The notes beneath the pieces were generated by a model, which saw nothing but the letters and a program-made list of their open reading frames with translations, had not been told where the DNA came from and made no database searches. Both the position numbers and the translations under genes were made by a program. From positions 248,001-312,000 of the forward strand of contig NZ_WVID01000003.1 of the NCBI RefSeq assembly GCF_010091925.1: a stretch of DNA of 64,000 nucleotides, written 5' to 3'. The first letter of the stretch is position 1; every line of letters starts with the position of its first letter. Below, in pieces: positions 17,109-25,974 of the stretch. The stretch is from Nostoc sp. B(2019). GTDB taxonomy: Bacteria; Cyanobacteriota; Cyanobacteriia; Cyanobacteriales; Nostocaceae.

Positions 17109-17456
17109 ATGACAGGGAAAATTTTTGGTCAAATCAGTGTAGAGGAACTAGCACAACGTCTATCTGCTAATGAGCCAGGTATTCAGCTAGTGGATGTGCG
17201 TGAACCGCAAGAATTGGCGATCGCTAATATTGAGGGCTTTGTCAATCTACCCTTGAGTGAATTTGTCGAATGGGGCGATCAAGTACCCACCCTCTTCAAT
17301 CCCCAAGCTGAAACTCTTGTGCTATGTCATCATGGCATTCGCTCTGCCCAGATGTGTCAGTGGTTAATTGCTCAAGGATTTACAAATGTTAAAAATATCG
17401 CAGGCGGTATTGATGCCTACTCCATGTTGGTTGACTCTTCAGTTCCCCAGTATTAG
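17109..17456 (+). CDS. Rhodanese-like domain protein
   Basis: A 115-residue single-domain rhodanese. It has the first signature VDVREPQELAIANIEGFVNLPLSEF and the active loop LCHHGIRSAQM with Cys73, expected to carry a persulfide, and the closing NIAGGIDAYS. Such short proteins shuttle sulfur or act as phosphatase-like or redox partners; the specific role is unknown. It is transcribed divergently from the DUF3352 gene, 249 bases away, so both promoters lie in 16860-17108. Confidence 0.93.
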   Translation: MTGKIFGQISVEELAQRLSANEPGIQLVDVREPQELAIANIEGFVNLPLSEFVEWGDQVPTLFNPQAETLVLCHHGIRSAQMCQWLIAQGFTNVKNIAGGIDAYSMLVDSSVPQY

Positions 17457-18159
17457 CTTGTAATTCCCTAAGCCATAAACTTCAGTTGGCACTCAATACT
17501 TTTCGGTTGAGAGTTAAAGATAGCCCTTTCAAGGTGGGTAAAAATTCTCGAAAATAAATACTCTAACCTCTTATCTCTGTGTTATGTACCCTTCTTTAGT
17601 TAAATAAATTACTTCAAACCGCAGCGAAAAGTATGTAGCAAGATCCCGTAGGGTGCACCGGCTACCGGCGAACATAACTTTTCAAGGCAGAGGCGCGGAG
17701 AGAACAGAGAGAAAAAAGAAGTTTTACAAGTCACCTTGAAAGAGCTACCCCTTACCCATGAACTTTTTCTCAAGCCGAAAAGGAGATAAGAACTTGCCCC
17801 TTTTGGCACTAAGTACATGGCTTAGGGAACCTTTCGAGCCAAATACATTATAAATTGGCAGAGCAATACGTATCTAATACTACTTTTGTTAGTATGGACT
17901 TATGCAAAAATACGGGTAAAATACACATAACAACCAGCAACTTTGGCAGCAAAAGTTAGGCTTTATTTAAAGCGCAATTCCAAGAACTGCTGGACGTAAA
18001 CTTTAAAGTTATTTGTCACAATATAATTAAGTAATTTGTTATCTTAATTAATTATTAATAATTTTTTTGTAGTCAAATTTTCTAAAAATTTTTTCAAAGT
18101 TTGATTAAAGTTTGCTTTCAGCAGTTTGATTAAGGTTTGCTTTCAGCAAAACATATCCT
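17457..18159. other. Intergenic region between rhodanese gene and hrcA
   Basis: About 700 bases without a credible gene. A minus-strand frame at 17609-17818 has repeat-like composition and no family resemblance. The right third is very AT-rich and leads into the tandem repeat before hrcA. No exact CIRCE operator was found; TTGGCACTC near 17483 has no proper partner. Confidence 0.5.
18099..18148 (+). repeat. 25-bp tandem duplication just before hrcA
   Basis: Two adjacent copies of a 25-base unit (GTTTGATTAA-A/G-GTTTGCTTTCAGCA) differ at one base and end 11 bases before the hrcA ATG. They occupy the place of the leader and ribosome-binding site, and no clear Shine-Dalgarno sequence is seen. 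The unit could be an operator or a chance duplication. Confidence 0.7.
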
Positions 18160-19269
18160 ATGGAAGTCCAGTTGACAAATCGACAACAGCATATACTTTG
18201 GGCAACGGTACGTCACTATATCGCTACAGCAGAGCCGGTTGGTTCAAAAGCTTTGGTCGAAGAGTACGACCTGGGTGTTAGCTCAGCCACAATCCGCAAT
18301 GTGATGGGCGTTTTAGAAAAGTCTGGGTTACTTTACCAACCACACGCCTCGGCGGGAAGAGTACCCTCGGACTCTGGCTATCGCATTTATGTTGACCAGT
18401 TAATTACACCTTCTCTGCGAGACGCTACGCGAACAGAAACTTTAGGGCGAGAGGTAGAGGTGGCATTGCAAAAGCGCCTCCAGTGGGAAGATTGGAGTTT
18501 AGAAACTCTGCTGCAAGGAGCTGCACAAATTTTAGCAACCTTGAGTGGTTGTATTAGCTTGATTACGATGCCGCAAACCACTACAGCCTTATTGCGACAT
18601 TTGCAATTAGTGCAAATTGAAGCAGGACGGATCATGCTAATTGTGGTGACAGACAGTTATGAGACACATTCCAGGTTGATGGATTTGCCAGCAGTACCGG
18701 AAGAAACACAACGTGATCCAGAGGTAATTGATCGCGAGTTACAGATTGTTTCTAACTTTTTGAATAGCCACTTGCGTGGGCGAAGTCTTTTGGAATTAGC
18801 TTACCTCGACTGGAGTCAATTAGATCAGGAGTTCCAACGCTATGGCGAATTCTTGAAAAATTCAGTTGCGGAATTGACTAGGCGCACTGCTGCACCTTCT
18901 GCGACACAAATTATGGTTCGGGGTGTGGCAGAAGTTTTGCGCCAACCGGAATTTTCTCAATTACAACAAGTGCAAACGATTATCCAACTGCTGGAAGAAG
19001 AACAAGACCAACTGTGGCGATTAATATTTGAGGAGCCAGATGCAGAGGATGCGGGCAAACCACGAGTAACGGTTCGCATTGGTGCAGAAAACCCACTAGA
19101 ACCGATACGTACCTGCACCTTGATTTCTTCTACATATCGCCGAGGTTCAATACCAGTAGGAAGTGTGGGAGTTTTGGGGCCAACGCGCCTAGATTATGAA
19201 AGTGCGATCGCTGTTGTGGCTGCTGCTGCGGATTATCTGTCAGAAGCTTTCGGTTATTTTAATCCTTAG
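18160..19269 (+). CDS. hrcA: Heat-inducible transcription repressor HrcA
   Basis: Represses chaperonin genes by binding CIRCE operators; GroEL keeps it folded, and heat releases repression. The 369-residue protein has the N-terminal winged helix ([76 protein letters not shown]) and the GAF-like HrcA core ending [34 protein letters not shown]. No groES/groEL or dnaK genes are nearby. A tandem repeat, not a CIRCE element, precedes the start, so autoregulation is not evident from sequence. Confidence 0.97.
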   Translation: MEVQLTNRQQHILWATVRHYIATAEPVGSKALVEEYDLGVSSATIRNVMGVLEKSGLLYQPHASAGRVPSDSGYRIYVDQLITPSLRDATRTETLGREVEVALQKRLQWEDWSLETLLQGAAQILATLSGCISLITMPQTTTALLRHLQLVQIEAGRIMLIVVTDSYETHSRLMDLPAVPEETQRDPEVIDRELQIVSNFLNSHLRGRSLLELAYLDWSQLDQEFQRYGEFLKNSVAELTRRTAAPSATQIMVRGVAEVLRQPEFSQLQQVQTIIQLLEEEQDQLWRLIFEEPDAEDAGKPRVTVRIGAENPLEPIRTCTLISSTYRRGSIPVGSVGVLGPTRLDYESAIAVVAAAADYLSEAFGYFNP

Positions 19270-19336
19270 AGATTGCGCGTATCAGGCAGATAGCACGATT
19301 TCTACCGGCAAAATCAATCATTAATTAACTGTAATT

Positions 19337-20032
19337 ATGGTAAGAAAAATTGCCTTTGGGGCATTATGGCTAGGATTTGTTGCCTATGCTTTTGTTGTGG
19401 CTCCTCCCACTCAACCCGGCACATTTGAGTTAATTAGAAACCTTTGTACTGGTCAGTGGCAAGGTATTAACCCTCTAGTAGTAGCACTATTTTACCTCAT
19501 GGGCATCTGGCCCATAATCTACAGCGCACTAGTGTTTATTGATGGCAGAGGACAAGAAATATCTGCTTGGCCATTTGCGATCGCCTCTTTTGCAGTCGGG
19601 ATATTTGCGTTGTTACCCTACCTAGCTCTAAGGGAACCAAATAAACAATTTGTTGGTAAAAAGAATGTCTTTCTCAAGCTACTAGATTCCCGCGTGCTGG
19701 GTATTATCTTGACAATAGCTACAGTTATTCTCGTTACCTATGGTTTGCGAGGAGGAGATTGGGGTGATTTTGTGCGACAGTGGCAAACCAGTCGCTTCAT
19801 CCATGTGATGAGCATAGATTTCTGCCTACTTTGGTTATTATTTCCCGCATTGTTGAGAGATGATATGGCCCGTCGCAGTTGGCAAAATCCGCAGTTTTTC
19901 TGGTTAATAGCATTGCTCCCGCTATTCGGCCCATTAATTTATTTGTGTACGCGTCCACCATTAATAGAAATGGGCGCAGAGGCGATACCCAGCCAGCAGC
20001 AAACTCAAAAATTCAAAATTAAAACCGATTGA
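19337..20032 (+). CDS. Conserved multi-span membrane protein (paralogue 1)
   Basis: A 231-residue membrane protein with about six hydrophobic segments: IAFGALWLGFVAYAFVV, INPLVVALFYLMGIWPIIYSALVFIDG, PFAIASFAVGIFALLPYLAL, VLGIILTIATVILVTYGL, VMSIDFCLLWLLFPALL and FFWLIALLPLFGPLIYLCTRP. Loop motifs YLALREPN and LRDDMARR are shared with the next gene. Relatives occur in cyanobacteria and plastids, but no function is established. It lies 68 bases after hrcA and 80 bases before its paralogue, all on the same strand. Confidence 0.85.
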   Translation: MVRKIAFGALWLGFVAYAFVVAPPTQPGTFELIRNLCTGQWQGINPLVVALFYLMGIWPIIYSALVFIDGRGQEISAWPFAIASFAVGIFALLPYLALREPNKQFVGKKNVFLKLLDSRVLGIILTIATVILVTYGLRGGDWGDFVRQWQTSRFIHVMSIDFCLLWLLFPALLRDDMARRSWQNPQFFWLIALLPLFGPLIYLCTRPPLIEMGAEAIPSQQQTQKFKIKTD

Positions 20033-20111
20033 AAAAAATATGAGTGTTCACTAATATCAGAGAAGTGATTAATCGCTTTTCTGGTGTAAATTAAATGGAC
20101 ATCACCTGAAG

Positions 20112-20786
20112 ATGATGACGAGAAAACTTGTATTGTGGTTAATATGGGCTGGGTTCATAGCCTATATTATATTGTTAGCACCGCCGCTGCATTTAGAGGA
20201 AACATTGGCGCTGCTGAAAAATATATTTACTCTTCAATGGGTTGCTATAAATCCAATTATTTTGTCCTTATTCGGTCTTGTTGGAATCTGGCTACTAATT
20301 TACAGTGGTCTGCTGTTTATTGATGGCAGGATGCAATGGATTCCTTTCTGGCCTTTTGCCTTAGCATCAATTGGTTCAGGTGTGCTTGGTATTTTACCGT
20401 ATTTAGCTTTTCGTGAACCAAATCAGGAGTTTTCTGGACAAAAGGATGCTTTTTTGCGGCTGCTAGATTCTCGTTTTTTTGGTATTATTTTGAGCTTGAG
20501 CACACTTGGCTTACTTACATATAGTTTCAGCTTGGGCGATTGGGGAGATTTTGTCCAGCAGTTTCAACGCGATCGCTTTATTAATGGCATGAGCTTGGCA
20601 TTTTGCCTTTTTTACCTTTTATTTCCCACAGTTCTTGGTGATGATATGGCTCGTCGCCACTGGGATAATCCTCAACTGTTTTGGGTAGTGGCATTTGTCC
20701 CACTACTCGGCCCACTTACTTATCTTGGTTTACGTCCGCCGCTACCGTTAAATAGCGGTGAAGAATTGTTGATAGGTAATAGGTAA
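20112..20786 (+). CDS. Conserved multi-span membrane protein (paralogue 2)
   Basis: A 224-residue protein that aligns along its full length with the preceding one: the same order of hydrophobic segments, plus PYLAFREPN, FLRLLDSR-FFGIIL, GDWGDFVQQFQRDRFINGMS and LGDDMARRHWDNPQLFWVVAFVPLLGPLTYL. The pair arose by tandem duplication and has since diverged to roughly half identity by eye. No transporter or enzyme signature was recognised. Location is probably the plasma or thylakoid membrane. Confidence 0.85.
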   Translation: MMTRKLVLWLIWAGFIAYIILLAPPLHLEETLALLKNIFTLQWVAINPIILSLFGLVGIWLLIYSGLLFIDGRMQWIPFWPFALASIGSGVLGILPYLAFREPNQEFSGQKDAFLRLLDSRFFGIILSLSTLGLLTYSFSLGDWGDFVQQFQRDRFINGMSLAFCLFYLLFPTVLGDDMARRHWDNPQLFWVVAFVPLLGPLTYLGLRPPLPLNSGEELLIGNR

Positions 20787-20832
20787 TAATAAGCGATCGC
20801 CAATCACTAATTACAATTTAGAGCAACAAAAA

Positions 20833-21597
20833 TTATTTAGAAATTTTGTAAATTTCTGGTAGCTGCCACCAAGGAACATGGGGATATTCATGATGTTCTT
20901 CATGATAGCCAAAATGATAGCAGGTAATAAATGACCACCAAATTGGACGGTTAATAGTTTGAGCCTTATGAGGCTGAATATAACCGCCTACTGGCTCACT
21001 ATGAGGTAGGAAAGTACCGAAGTAAAATAATTGCAATGAACTTAAAAGTGAAGGAATTACCCAAAAGTAAGTTAGATTATCGCTGGGTATATAGAATACG
21101 TAATTCAGAACGTTATAAATAATAGTCAAAGCTATAATTTGTCCCCAACTCCAGTAACTCTTCATAAAATGAAGATACCAGGAAAAGAAATTTTTGTGTT
21201 TACCATTATGAAAGTCCGGGTCTATTTGACTAGCTGGATTGTGATGGTGTAACCAATGCTTTTTCAATAACTTTTTATATGGTAAAAGACCATATAAAGA
21301 TAAAGTCAATGTCCCGATAATATGGTTAATTTTAGGGTTTTGAGGAAAAACTACCCCATGCATGGCATCATGTGATGTAATAAATAATCCCGTATACAAA
21401 AACGTTTGCCAAAGAATGGTTGGCAGTAATATCAAAAAGTTTAACTTAGAGATATCAAGTGAAAGTAACAAAACTAGGCTAATGACCCATACGCTAATAA
21501 TGACAATAGCAATGAAAAGTCCCTTAAATAGGGATTTATTTTTCAATACTGGGGTAAGCTTTATTTGACGATTTGGTGGTTGTTCTAATTGGATCAC
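20833..21597 (-). CDS. crtW: CrtW-type beta-carotene ketolase
   Basis: Adds a keto group at C4/C4' of beta-ionone rings, leading to echinenone, canthaxanthin or related ketocarotenoids. The 254-residue membrane di-iron oxygenase has the three histidine clusters: HDAMH (76-80), HWLHHHNPA (114-122) and HEEHHEYPHVPWWQLP from residue 232. The ending EYPHVPWWQLPEI is characteristic of CrtW within the fatty-acid-desaturase-like superfamily. Four hydrophobic helices are evident. It is monocistronic, converging with the membrane paralogues. High-light regulation is plausible beside an hli gene but not shown. Confidence 0.94.
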   Translation of the reverse strand: MIQLEQPPNRQIKLTPVLKNKSLFKGLFIAIVIISVWVISLVLLLSLDISKLNFLILLPTILWQTFLYTGLFITSHDAMHGVVFPQNPKINHIIGTLTLSLYGLLPYKKLLKKHWLHHHNPASQIDPDFHNGKHKNFFSWYLHFMKSYWSWGQIIALTIIYNVLNYVFYIPSDNLTYFWVIPSLLSSLQLFYFGTFLPHSEPVGGYIQPHKAQTINRPIWWSFITCYHFGYHEEHHEYPHVPWWQLPEIYKISK

Positions 21598-21810
21598 GCT
21601 TTTACTCCGCCTAGCATTCAGATAAAAATTCCCAAAATATAGTCATGACAAAAATTACTAACCACTAGCTAGAAAGTCTATTAGCGGCGAGTATTTTGTA
21701 CTAGACAGGGCCAAGGATTTGAAAGTGTGTAAAAATGTTAAGATACTTTAAATATTATTACACACCTAACCGCTAAACCAAAAACTGTTTTCGGTTAAGA
21801 GGTTGGTGGC

Positions 21811-21876
21811 ATGAGTAAGTACACTGCTAGCCCCAGTATCCGCGGCCACCAGTGTCCTCCTGTGAGTACTTTGTAA
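21811..21876 (+). other. Candidate small ORF in a structured leader (21 codons)
   Basis: An ATG preceded by AGAGGTTGGTGGC starts a 21-codon frame (MSKYTASPSIRGHQCPPVSTL). Upstream, TATTAT near 21760 could be a -10 box. The segment can fold: AACCG/CGGTT before the ATG, GGTGGC/GCCACC across it, and AGTAC..CACTG with CAGTG..GTACT. It could be a leader peptide, a small protein or a structured small RNA. Its relation to the downstream genes is unclear, because the next gene lies on the other strand. The rest of 21598-21910 should contain the crtW promoter. Confidence 0.3.
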
Positions 21877-21910
21877 ACAGCCAAAGCCTGCAACTAAAGA
21901 CGGTCAATCG

Positions 21911-22114
21911 TTAACGGGGGGTATAAGAAATGAGGTGGAGTACATCCCGCACTACGCTGTAGCCGTTAAGATCCCAAAGTAGGTAAGCAATAAAACCGAT
22001 CATAGCCAAGCGACCGTTCCAAAGTTCAGACTGAGGAGTAATACCAACATCACCGGCATTACGATCCTTGTCATTATATGCGGTTTCAGTTTTATCACTA
22101 GGATAACGTTCCAT
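21911..22114 (-). CDS. hli: High light-inducible protein (one-helix CAB-like)
   Basis: A 67-residue small Cab-like protein. The single chlorophyll-binding helix is ELWNGRLAMIGFIAYLLWDLNGYSVV, containing the conserved E-N-R-AMIGF signature. A hydrophilic N-terminus with an acidic and basic mix precedes it. Such proteins sit in the thylakoid membrane, bind chlorophyll and carotenoid, and protect photosystem II assembly under strong light. The gene is monocistronic with its own 330-base upstream spacer. Confidence 0.95.
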   Translation of the reverse strand: MERYPSDKTETAYNDKDRNAGDVGITPQSELWNGRLAMIGFIAYLLWDLNGYSVVRDVLHLISYTPR

Positions 22115-22446
22115 TGTTAAGTTTCCTTAAGAATTTAATTACACTCTTCATATTACCTGCCTAGCTATTTAGCGCTATCTGTCTAGAGTTTCAAAGTACA
22201 AGCAACTCTAAAGAATGAGATTTTAAGGAAGTTTAGAAAATAGTTATACAACAAAAGTTTGAGAAATTTTTTATTAGCCTATTGAGTAAGGGCTTTTTTA
22301 ACACGCAAATGATAGCCAGAGTATACATTGATGCCAACAGTATATTCTCCAAGTTGTAATCAAAAATCTAACGCAAGCCAGAAGGTTTTTTGAATTTTCT
22401 TACCCAGAGTATATAGATAAGAAATGATGTTTTTCAAACTTAAAGT
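22115..22446. other. Divergent promoter region of hli and the SDR gene
   Basis: This 332-base AT-rich spacer lies between two divergent genes and must hold both promoters. A clear ribosome-binding site was not found before either start. No repeat or RNA gene was recognised. Confidence 0.45.
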
Positions 22447-23265
22447 ATGGCTCCTACAGTTTTGATTACAGGTGCTTCGCAAGGTATTGGTAAAGCAACA
22501 GCTCTTTTGTTTGCTCGAAAAGGATATGACCTCGTACTTGCAGCTCGTCAGGCTGACCGCTTGGAAGCCGTAGCCCAGGAGATGCAAGGTCTTGGTCATA
22601 CAGCCCCATTAACTATTACTTGCGATGTCACAGATTCATCTCAGGTACACACATTAGTGCAAAAGGCGTTGGAGCATTATGGCTATATCGATGTGCTGGT
22701 GAACAATGCAGGTATCTTTGCATCGGGGCCAGTAGAAGAGTTTTCTCTCAGCGATTGGCACCAGGTTATAGACACTAATTTATGGGGATATATCCACACA
22801 ATTAATGCCCTTCTGCCTCATTTCCTCCAACGAGGAAGTGGAACCATCGTTAATTTAAGTTCCATCGGGGGTAAAGTGCCTACCCCATACTTAGTTGCTT
22901 ACTGTACTAGTAAATTTGGCGTCACAGGTTTGACGGAGGCACTGCAAGCGGAGTTACAGCCAAAAGGTATTCATGTTTGTGGGATTTATCCAAATTTGAT
23001 CAACACTGGTTTGATGGAACGGGCTATTTTTCGAGGTAAGGATGAGCAAGATGCCCAAACTCGACGCGAACAGCTCAACAGCGTGGTAAAAACTCCTGTT
23101 GTAGAGAAGCCTGAAGATGTCGCAAATGCTATTTGGGATGCAGTTAAGAATAATAAGTCAGAAGTGATGGTTGGTTCCGCGAATGTGTCGCAAGGTTTGT
23201 ACCGCTTGTTTCCTGGTTTGATCAAATGGGTTTCTCGGCAAGGCTTGAAAAATAAGGATAAGTAA
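22447..23265 (+). CDS. Short-chain dehydrogenase/reductase
   Basis: A 272-residue classical SDR. It has the cofactor loop TGASQGIG (8-15), the structural motif NNAG, and the catalytic set Ser (NLSSIGG), Tyr and Lys in YCTSK. The Arg after the second strand (ARQADR) favours NADP(H). The C-terminal half carries the usual PNLINTGLM substrate-loop region, and the tail is basic (WVSRQGLKNKDK). The substrate is unknown. The gene converges with the SRPBCC gene: the stop codons are six bases apart. Confidence 0.94.
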   Translation: MAPTVLITGASQGIGKATALLFARKGYDLVLAARQADRLEAVAQEMQGLGHTAPLTITCDVTDSSQVHTLVQKALEHYGYIDVLVNNAGIFASGPVEEFSLSDWHQVIDTNLWGYIHTINALLPHFLQRGSGTIVNLSSIGGKVPTPYLVAYCTSKFGVTGLTEALQAELQPKGIHVCGIYPNLINTGLMERAIFRGKDEQDAQTRREQLNSVVKTPVVEKPEDVANAIWDAVKNNKSEVMVGSANVSQGLYRLFPGLIKWVSRQGLKNKDK

Positions 23266-23271
23266 ATAATT

Positions 23272-23715
23272 TTATTCGCATTCGCGTTTCGTTACATAGT
23301 GGCGGTAGCGAAACATAGCTTCTAATTGCGCTTGTACTAACCAACCGCTGATAAATTCAACTGTTCCTCCACCAGGCATGGAGAAGGAAATAGCATCAGT
23401 CAGCTTGGTTTGGCCATTTTCTGGTTCAAATTCATGTCGATGTACCCAAGATTCAAAAGGGCCAGATATCTGTTCGTCAGTAAATAGACGATATTTTTCG
23501 TGTTCAGTGTGACGTGCTAACCAAGTCAAGGGTAATGGCCCTAGAAAAAGGCGAAATTCTGTGATAGCACCTACATCAAGTCCCCCTTCACGGCGAACAA
23601 TTTGAACTGGTTGCCAAGGTGGAGTTAGTAGTTGTAAGATATCTGATCTTTCGTGAAATTTCCAAACTACTTCTGGTGGTGCATTAATTACTGAAGAATG
23701 TTTAAAGTGCAGCAT
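23272..23715 (-). CDS. SRPBCC (START/Bet v1-like) family protein
   Basis: A 147-residue ligand-binding fold protein. It starts MLHFKHSSVINAPPEVVWKFHERSDILQLLTPPWQPV and continues with PFESWVHRHEFEPENGQTKLTDAISFSMPGG, the canonical SRPBCC arrangement of helix-grip strands; a C-terminal helix ends in YRHYVTKRE. Such cyanobacterial proteins are often annotated as cyclase/dehydrase-like, but the ligand is unknown. It is the last gene of a four-gene minus-strand cluster (SemiSWEET, radical SAM, Cys-rich, SRPBCC). Confidence 0.9.
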   Translation of the reverse strand: MLHFKHSSVINAPPEVVWKFHERSDILQLLTPPWQPVQIVRREGGLDVGAITEFRLFLGPLPLTWLARHTEHEKYRLFTDEQISGPFESWVHRHEFEPENGQTKLTDAISFSMPGGGTVEFISGWLVQAQLEAMFRYRHYVTKRECE

Positions 23716-23734
23716 GGAAAGAAAAACCTAAAAT

Positions 23735-23926
23735 TTATTCTTCGTATTCGGTATCAATCTCGATATCTAGGGTATCTTCATCAACTCGCACATACAAAAT
23801 ATTTGGGTGACAGCAAACTTGACAATCTTCTACATAAGATTGCTGTCCCCCAGCACTCAAATCAATAAAGGTTAAGTTCGGTTCGCCGCAATAGGCGCAG
23901 TAATACTCAGCTGTGTTTTGCATCAA
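23735..23926 (-). CDS. CPXCG-motif cysteine-rich small protein
   Basis: A 63-residue protein with two paired-cysteine knuckles, YCAYCGEPN and DCQVCCHPN, expected to bind one zinc ion, followed by an acidic tail (DEDTLDIEIDTEYEE). This matches the CPXCG-type family of small bacterial zinc-ribbon proteins of unknown function. It sits 8 bases after the radical SAM gene and 19 bases before the SRPBCC gene on the same strand, so it is very likely cotranscribed with them. Confidence 0.9.
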   Translation of the reverse strand: MMQNTAEYYCAYCGEPNLTFIDLSAGGQQSYVEDCQVCCHPNILYVRVDEDTLDIEIDTEYEE

Positions 23927-23934
23927 GTTTTCAG

Positions 23935-25581
23935 CTATGAATTCAATGGCTGTAGTTCCTTTGTAGATGAGTTGAAATGACTCGTAGCATCAGCCAAATG
24001 CTTTAGTAGTGTAGACTGTGGCAGAGGCCCTTGCAAGTGACTCCACGGTAATACTTGCTCTGTTGACCAATGAGCGTGGACATAGAAATCTAAGTCGGGG
24101 ATTTGTCCTTTGAGTTGTTTAAATGCACGTTTGTAGCTACCCAAGGAGTCGCCAAAGTCGCGGGTAAGTTCGAGAAGTTGGGAAAGTCGGCGATCGCCTC
24201 TTGATAATAAAGCTTGTATAATCGACCAATTATAGCTTTCTGGACGGAATTCTATGCCTTGGGGTTTTAGCTGCTTTTGTAACATCTGCAACCGCTTTTC
24301 CGCTTGGCGATTCACTCCAAACCATTGAAACGGTGTGTGTGCTTTGGGGACAAAGGTGCTACATCCAAATGTTAACCGCAATCCAGGCGCAGCTTTTTTG
24401 ATGCTACGCATCATCGCCACAGTTTGCTCTAAATCCTCTGCTTCCTCACCAGGGATTCCCGCCATTCCGTAGAGTTTCAAGCTTGTTAATCCACCAGCTT
24501 TAGCATTTATCGCCGCTTGGATAATTTCATCATTATTTAACTTTTTGTTGATGATTTGCCGGACTTTTTCTGAACCACTTTCTACGGCAATAGTAAGCGA
24601 TCGCGTGTCTCGTTTCGCTAAAGTTTTCGCCAAATTTACTGTCACCGTATTGGTTCGCACTGAGGCAATACTCAGACGCAAATCATCATACTTTGGCTGG
24701 CTAATATAATCTAGCAACGCCTCAAATTCTGGATGCTGAGTAACAGAAGCTCCCAATAATCCAAGGCGATTTGTAACTTGTAAACCTCTTTCAATTGCCG
24801 GAATTAACGAACCTTCAAGACTCGCAGTTCTAAAAGGCAATGTGAGATAACTCGCCATACAGAAACGGCACATTTCTGGACAGCTTCTTACCACTTCCAC
24901 CATGTAAATATTTTCCCATGCAGCTTTTTCTGTCACCACAGTTGATGCAGATAAGGTATTACCTCGGTAAGTCTGCTTTTGTACTAATGCGGGAATTTCT
25001 GGAGAAATTGGTTTAATAGACTTAACCACACCATCTATACCTTGATATTCCACCTCATACAAACTAGGAACATAAATTCCTGGTATTTGTGCAAGTGTTT
25101 TGAGTTGAGTTTGTCGCTCAGCTTTTCTAACTTCTTTGTACGCCTCAATGAAATCTCCCAGCAGGTTTTCACCATCCCCCAGCAAAATTACATCAAAAAA
25201 GTCTGCAAAAGGTTCAGGGTTAGCAGTCAGAACGGGGCCACCACCAAAAATTATCGGATGATTATCACCACGAGAAGTTGCTCGAATGGGAATTTGCAAA
25301 GATTCCAGCAAATTTAAAATATTTACATAATCCAGTTCCCAGGAAATAGAAAATCCAACTATTTCCGGCTTTCTAGGTAGTTGTTCATGAGTATCTGTGA
25401 ACAAGCGACTCACCTGTACATCATCACGCATTGCCAAAGTTGCCCAAACAACCTGATAGCCAAGGCTAGTTATACCCACGCTGTACTCATTGGGAAAGGC
25501 AAAAATGACTGGTATGGCGTCATTGTCGGGTGTGGTTGGGGTGAATAAGAGGCGTTCAGAGTCAAATACAGATGATGTCAC
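23935..25581 (-). CDS. B12-binding-domain radical SAM protein
   Basis: A 548-residue protein. The N-terminal region (about 1-180) resembles a cobalamin-binding Rossmann fold (VIFAFPNEYSVGITSLGYQVVWATLA; IVGFSISWELDYVNILNLLES; IIFGGGPVLTANPEPFADFFDVILLGDGE). The radical SAM core follows, with the cluster motif CPEMCRFC, then GLLGASVTQHPEF and TSLKLYGMAGIPGEEAEDLEQT. It resembles the TIGR03960 group without the fused DUF2344 partner. Reaction unknown. It lies in an operon with the zinc-ribbon and SRPBCC genes, and SemiSWEET is 27 bases upstream. Confidence 0.92.
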   Translation of the reverse strand: MTSSVFDSERLLFTPTTPDNDAIPVIFAFPNEYSVGITSLGYQVVWATLAMRDDVQVSRLFTDTHEQLPRKPEIVGFSISWELDYVNILNLLESLQIPIRATSRGDNHPIIFGGGPVLTANPEPFADFFDVILLGDGENLLGDFIEAYKEVRKAERQTQLKTLAQIPGIYVPSLYEVEYQGIDGVVKSIKPISPEIPALVQKQTYRGNTLSASTVVTEKAAWENIYMVEVVRSCPEMCRFCMASYLTLPFRTASLEGSLIPAIERGLQVTNRLGLLGASVTQHPEFEALLDYISQPKYDDLRLSIASVRTNTVTVNLAKTLAKRDTRSLTIAVESGSEKVRQIINKKLNNDEIIQAAINAKAGGLTSLKLYGMAGIPGEEAEDLEQTVAMMRSIKKAAPGLRLTFGCSTFVPKAHTPFQWFGVNRQAEKRLQMLQKQLKPQGIEFRPESYNWSIIQALLSRGDRRLSQLLELTRDFGDSLGSYKRAFKQLKGQIPDLDFYVHAHWSTEQVLPWSHLQGPLPQSTLLKHLADATSHFNSSTKELQPLNS

Positions 25582-25607
25582 AGGTGTTTGTTAGAGGCAG
25601 GGCAGGT

Positions 25608-25862
25608 TTATCTATATTTAATTTTAAGCCATAGAATAATGAAGTTAAAAACCAACGTCACGCTGTTAGCAAGAATGATCGGTAAAGATTGCAGATAAAT
25701 TCCATAGATTAACCATAAAGACAAACCACTCATGAATGTAATCAGCATGATGAAAGAAACATCTTTTGCTGATTTTGTTTGCCAAGTTTTAAACATCTGT
25801 GGCAAGAAAGCGATCGTGGTTAGTGAGGCAGCAGCTAATCCTAGAATTGTTAATAAGTCCAT
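25608..25862 (-). CDS. SemiSWEET-type sugar transporter
   Basis: An 84-residue protein with three transmembrane helices, one triple-helix unit of the SWEET/MtN3 fold; two copies dimerise to form a sugar uniporter. Signatures: LTTIAFLPQMFKTWQTKSAKDVSFIM (helix 1 and loop), MSGLSLWLIYGIYLQSLPIILANSVTLVFNFIILWLKI (helices 2-3, with the conserved Asn). The start MDLLTILG was chosen because a longer frame adds 16 residues not typical of the family. First gene of the minus-strand cluster. Confidence 0.92.
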   Translation of the reverse strand: MDLLTILGLAAASLTTIAFLPQMFKTWQTKSAKDVSFIMLITFMSGLSLWLIYGIYLQSLPIILANSVTLVFNFIILWLKIKYR

Positions 25863-25974
25863 GCGATGCAACCATATCAAGTAGTTTGTAGTGTAACGCC
25901 AGAGTAACACTTGAATTACACCAAATTATTCTTAGTCTATCTTTCAGTTTTTTAATGAGATTTTAATTGTTGAT

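Noticed and set aside
17483-17515. CIRCE operator upstream of hrcA
   Set aside because: TTGGCACTC is followed by GAGAGTTAA at the wrong spacing and with mismatches; it is also more than 600 bases from the start.
17609-17818. 69-codon minus-strand gene
   Set aside because: No ribosome-binding site or family resemblance, and the composition looks like spacer repeats.
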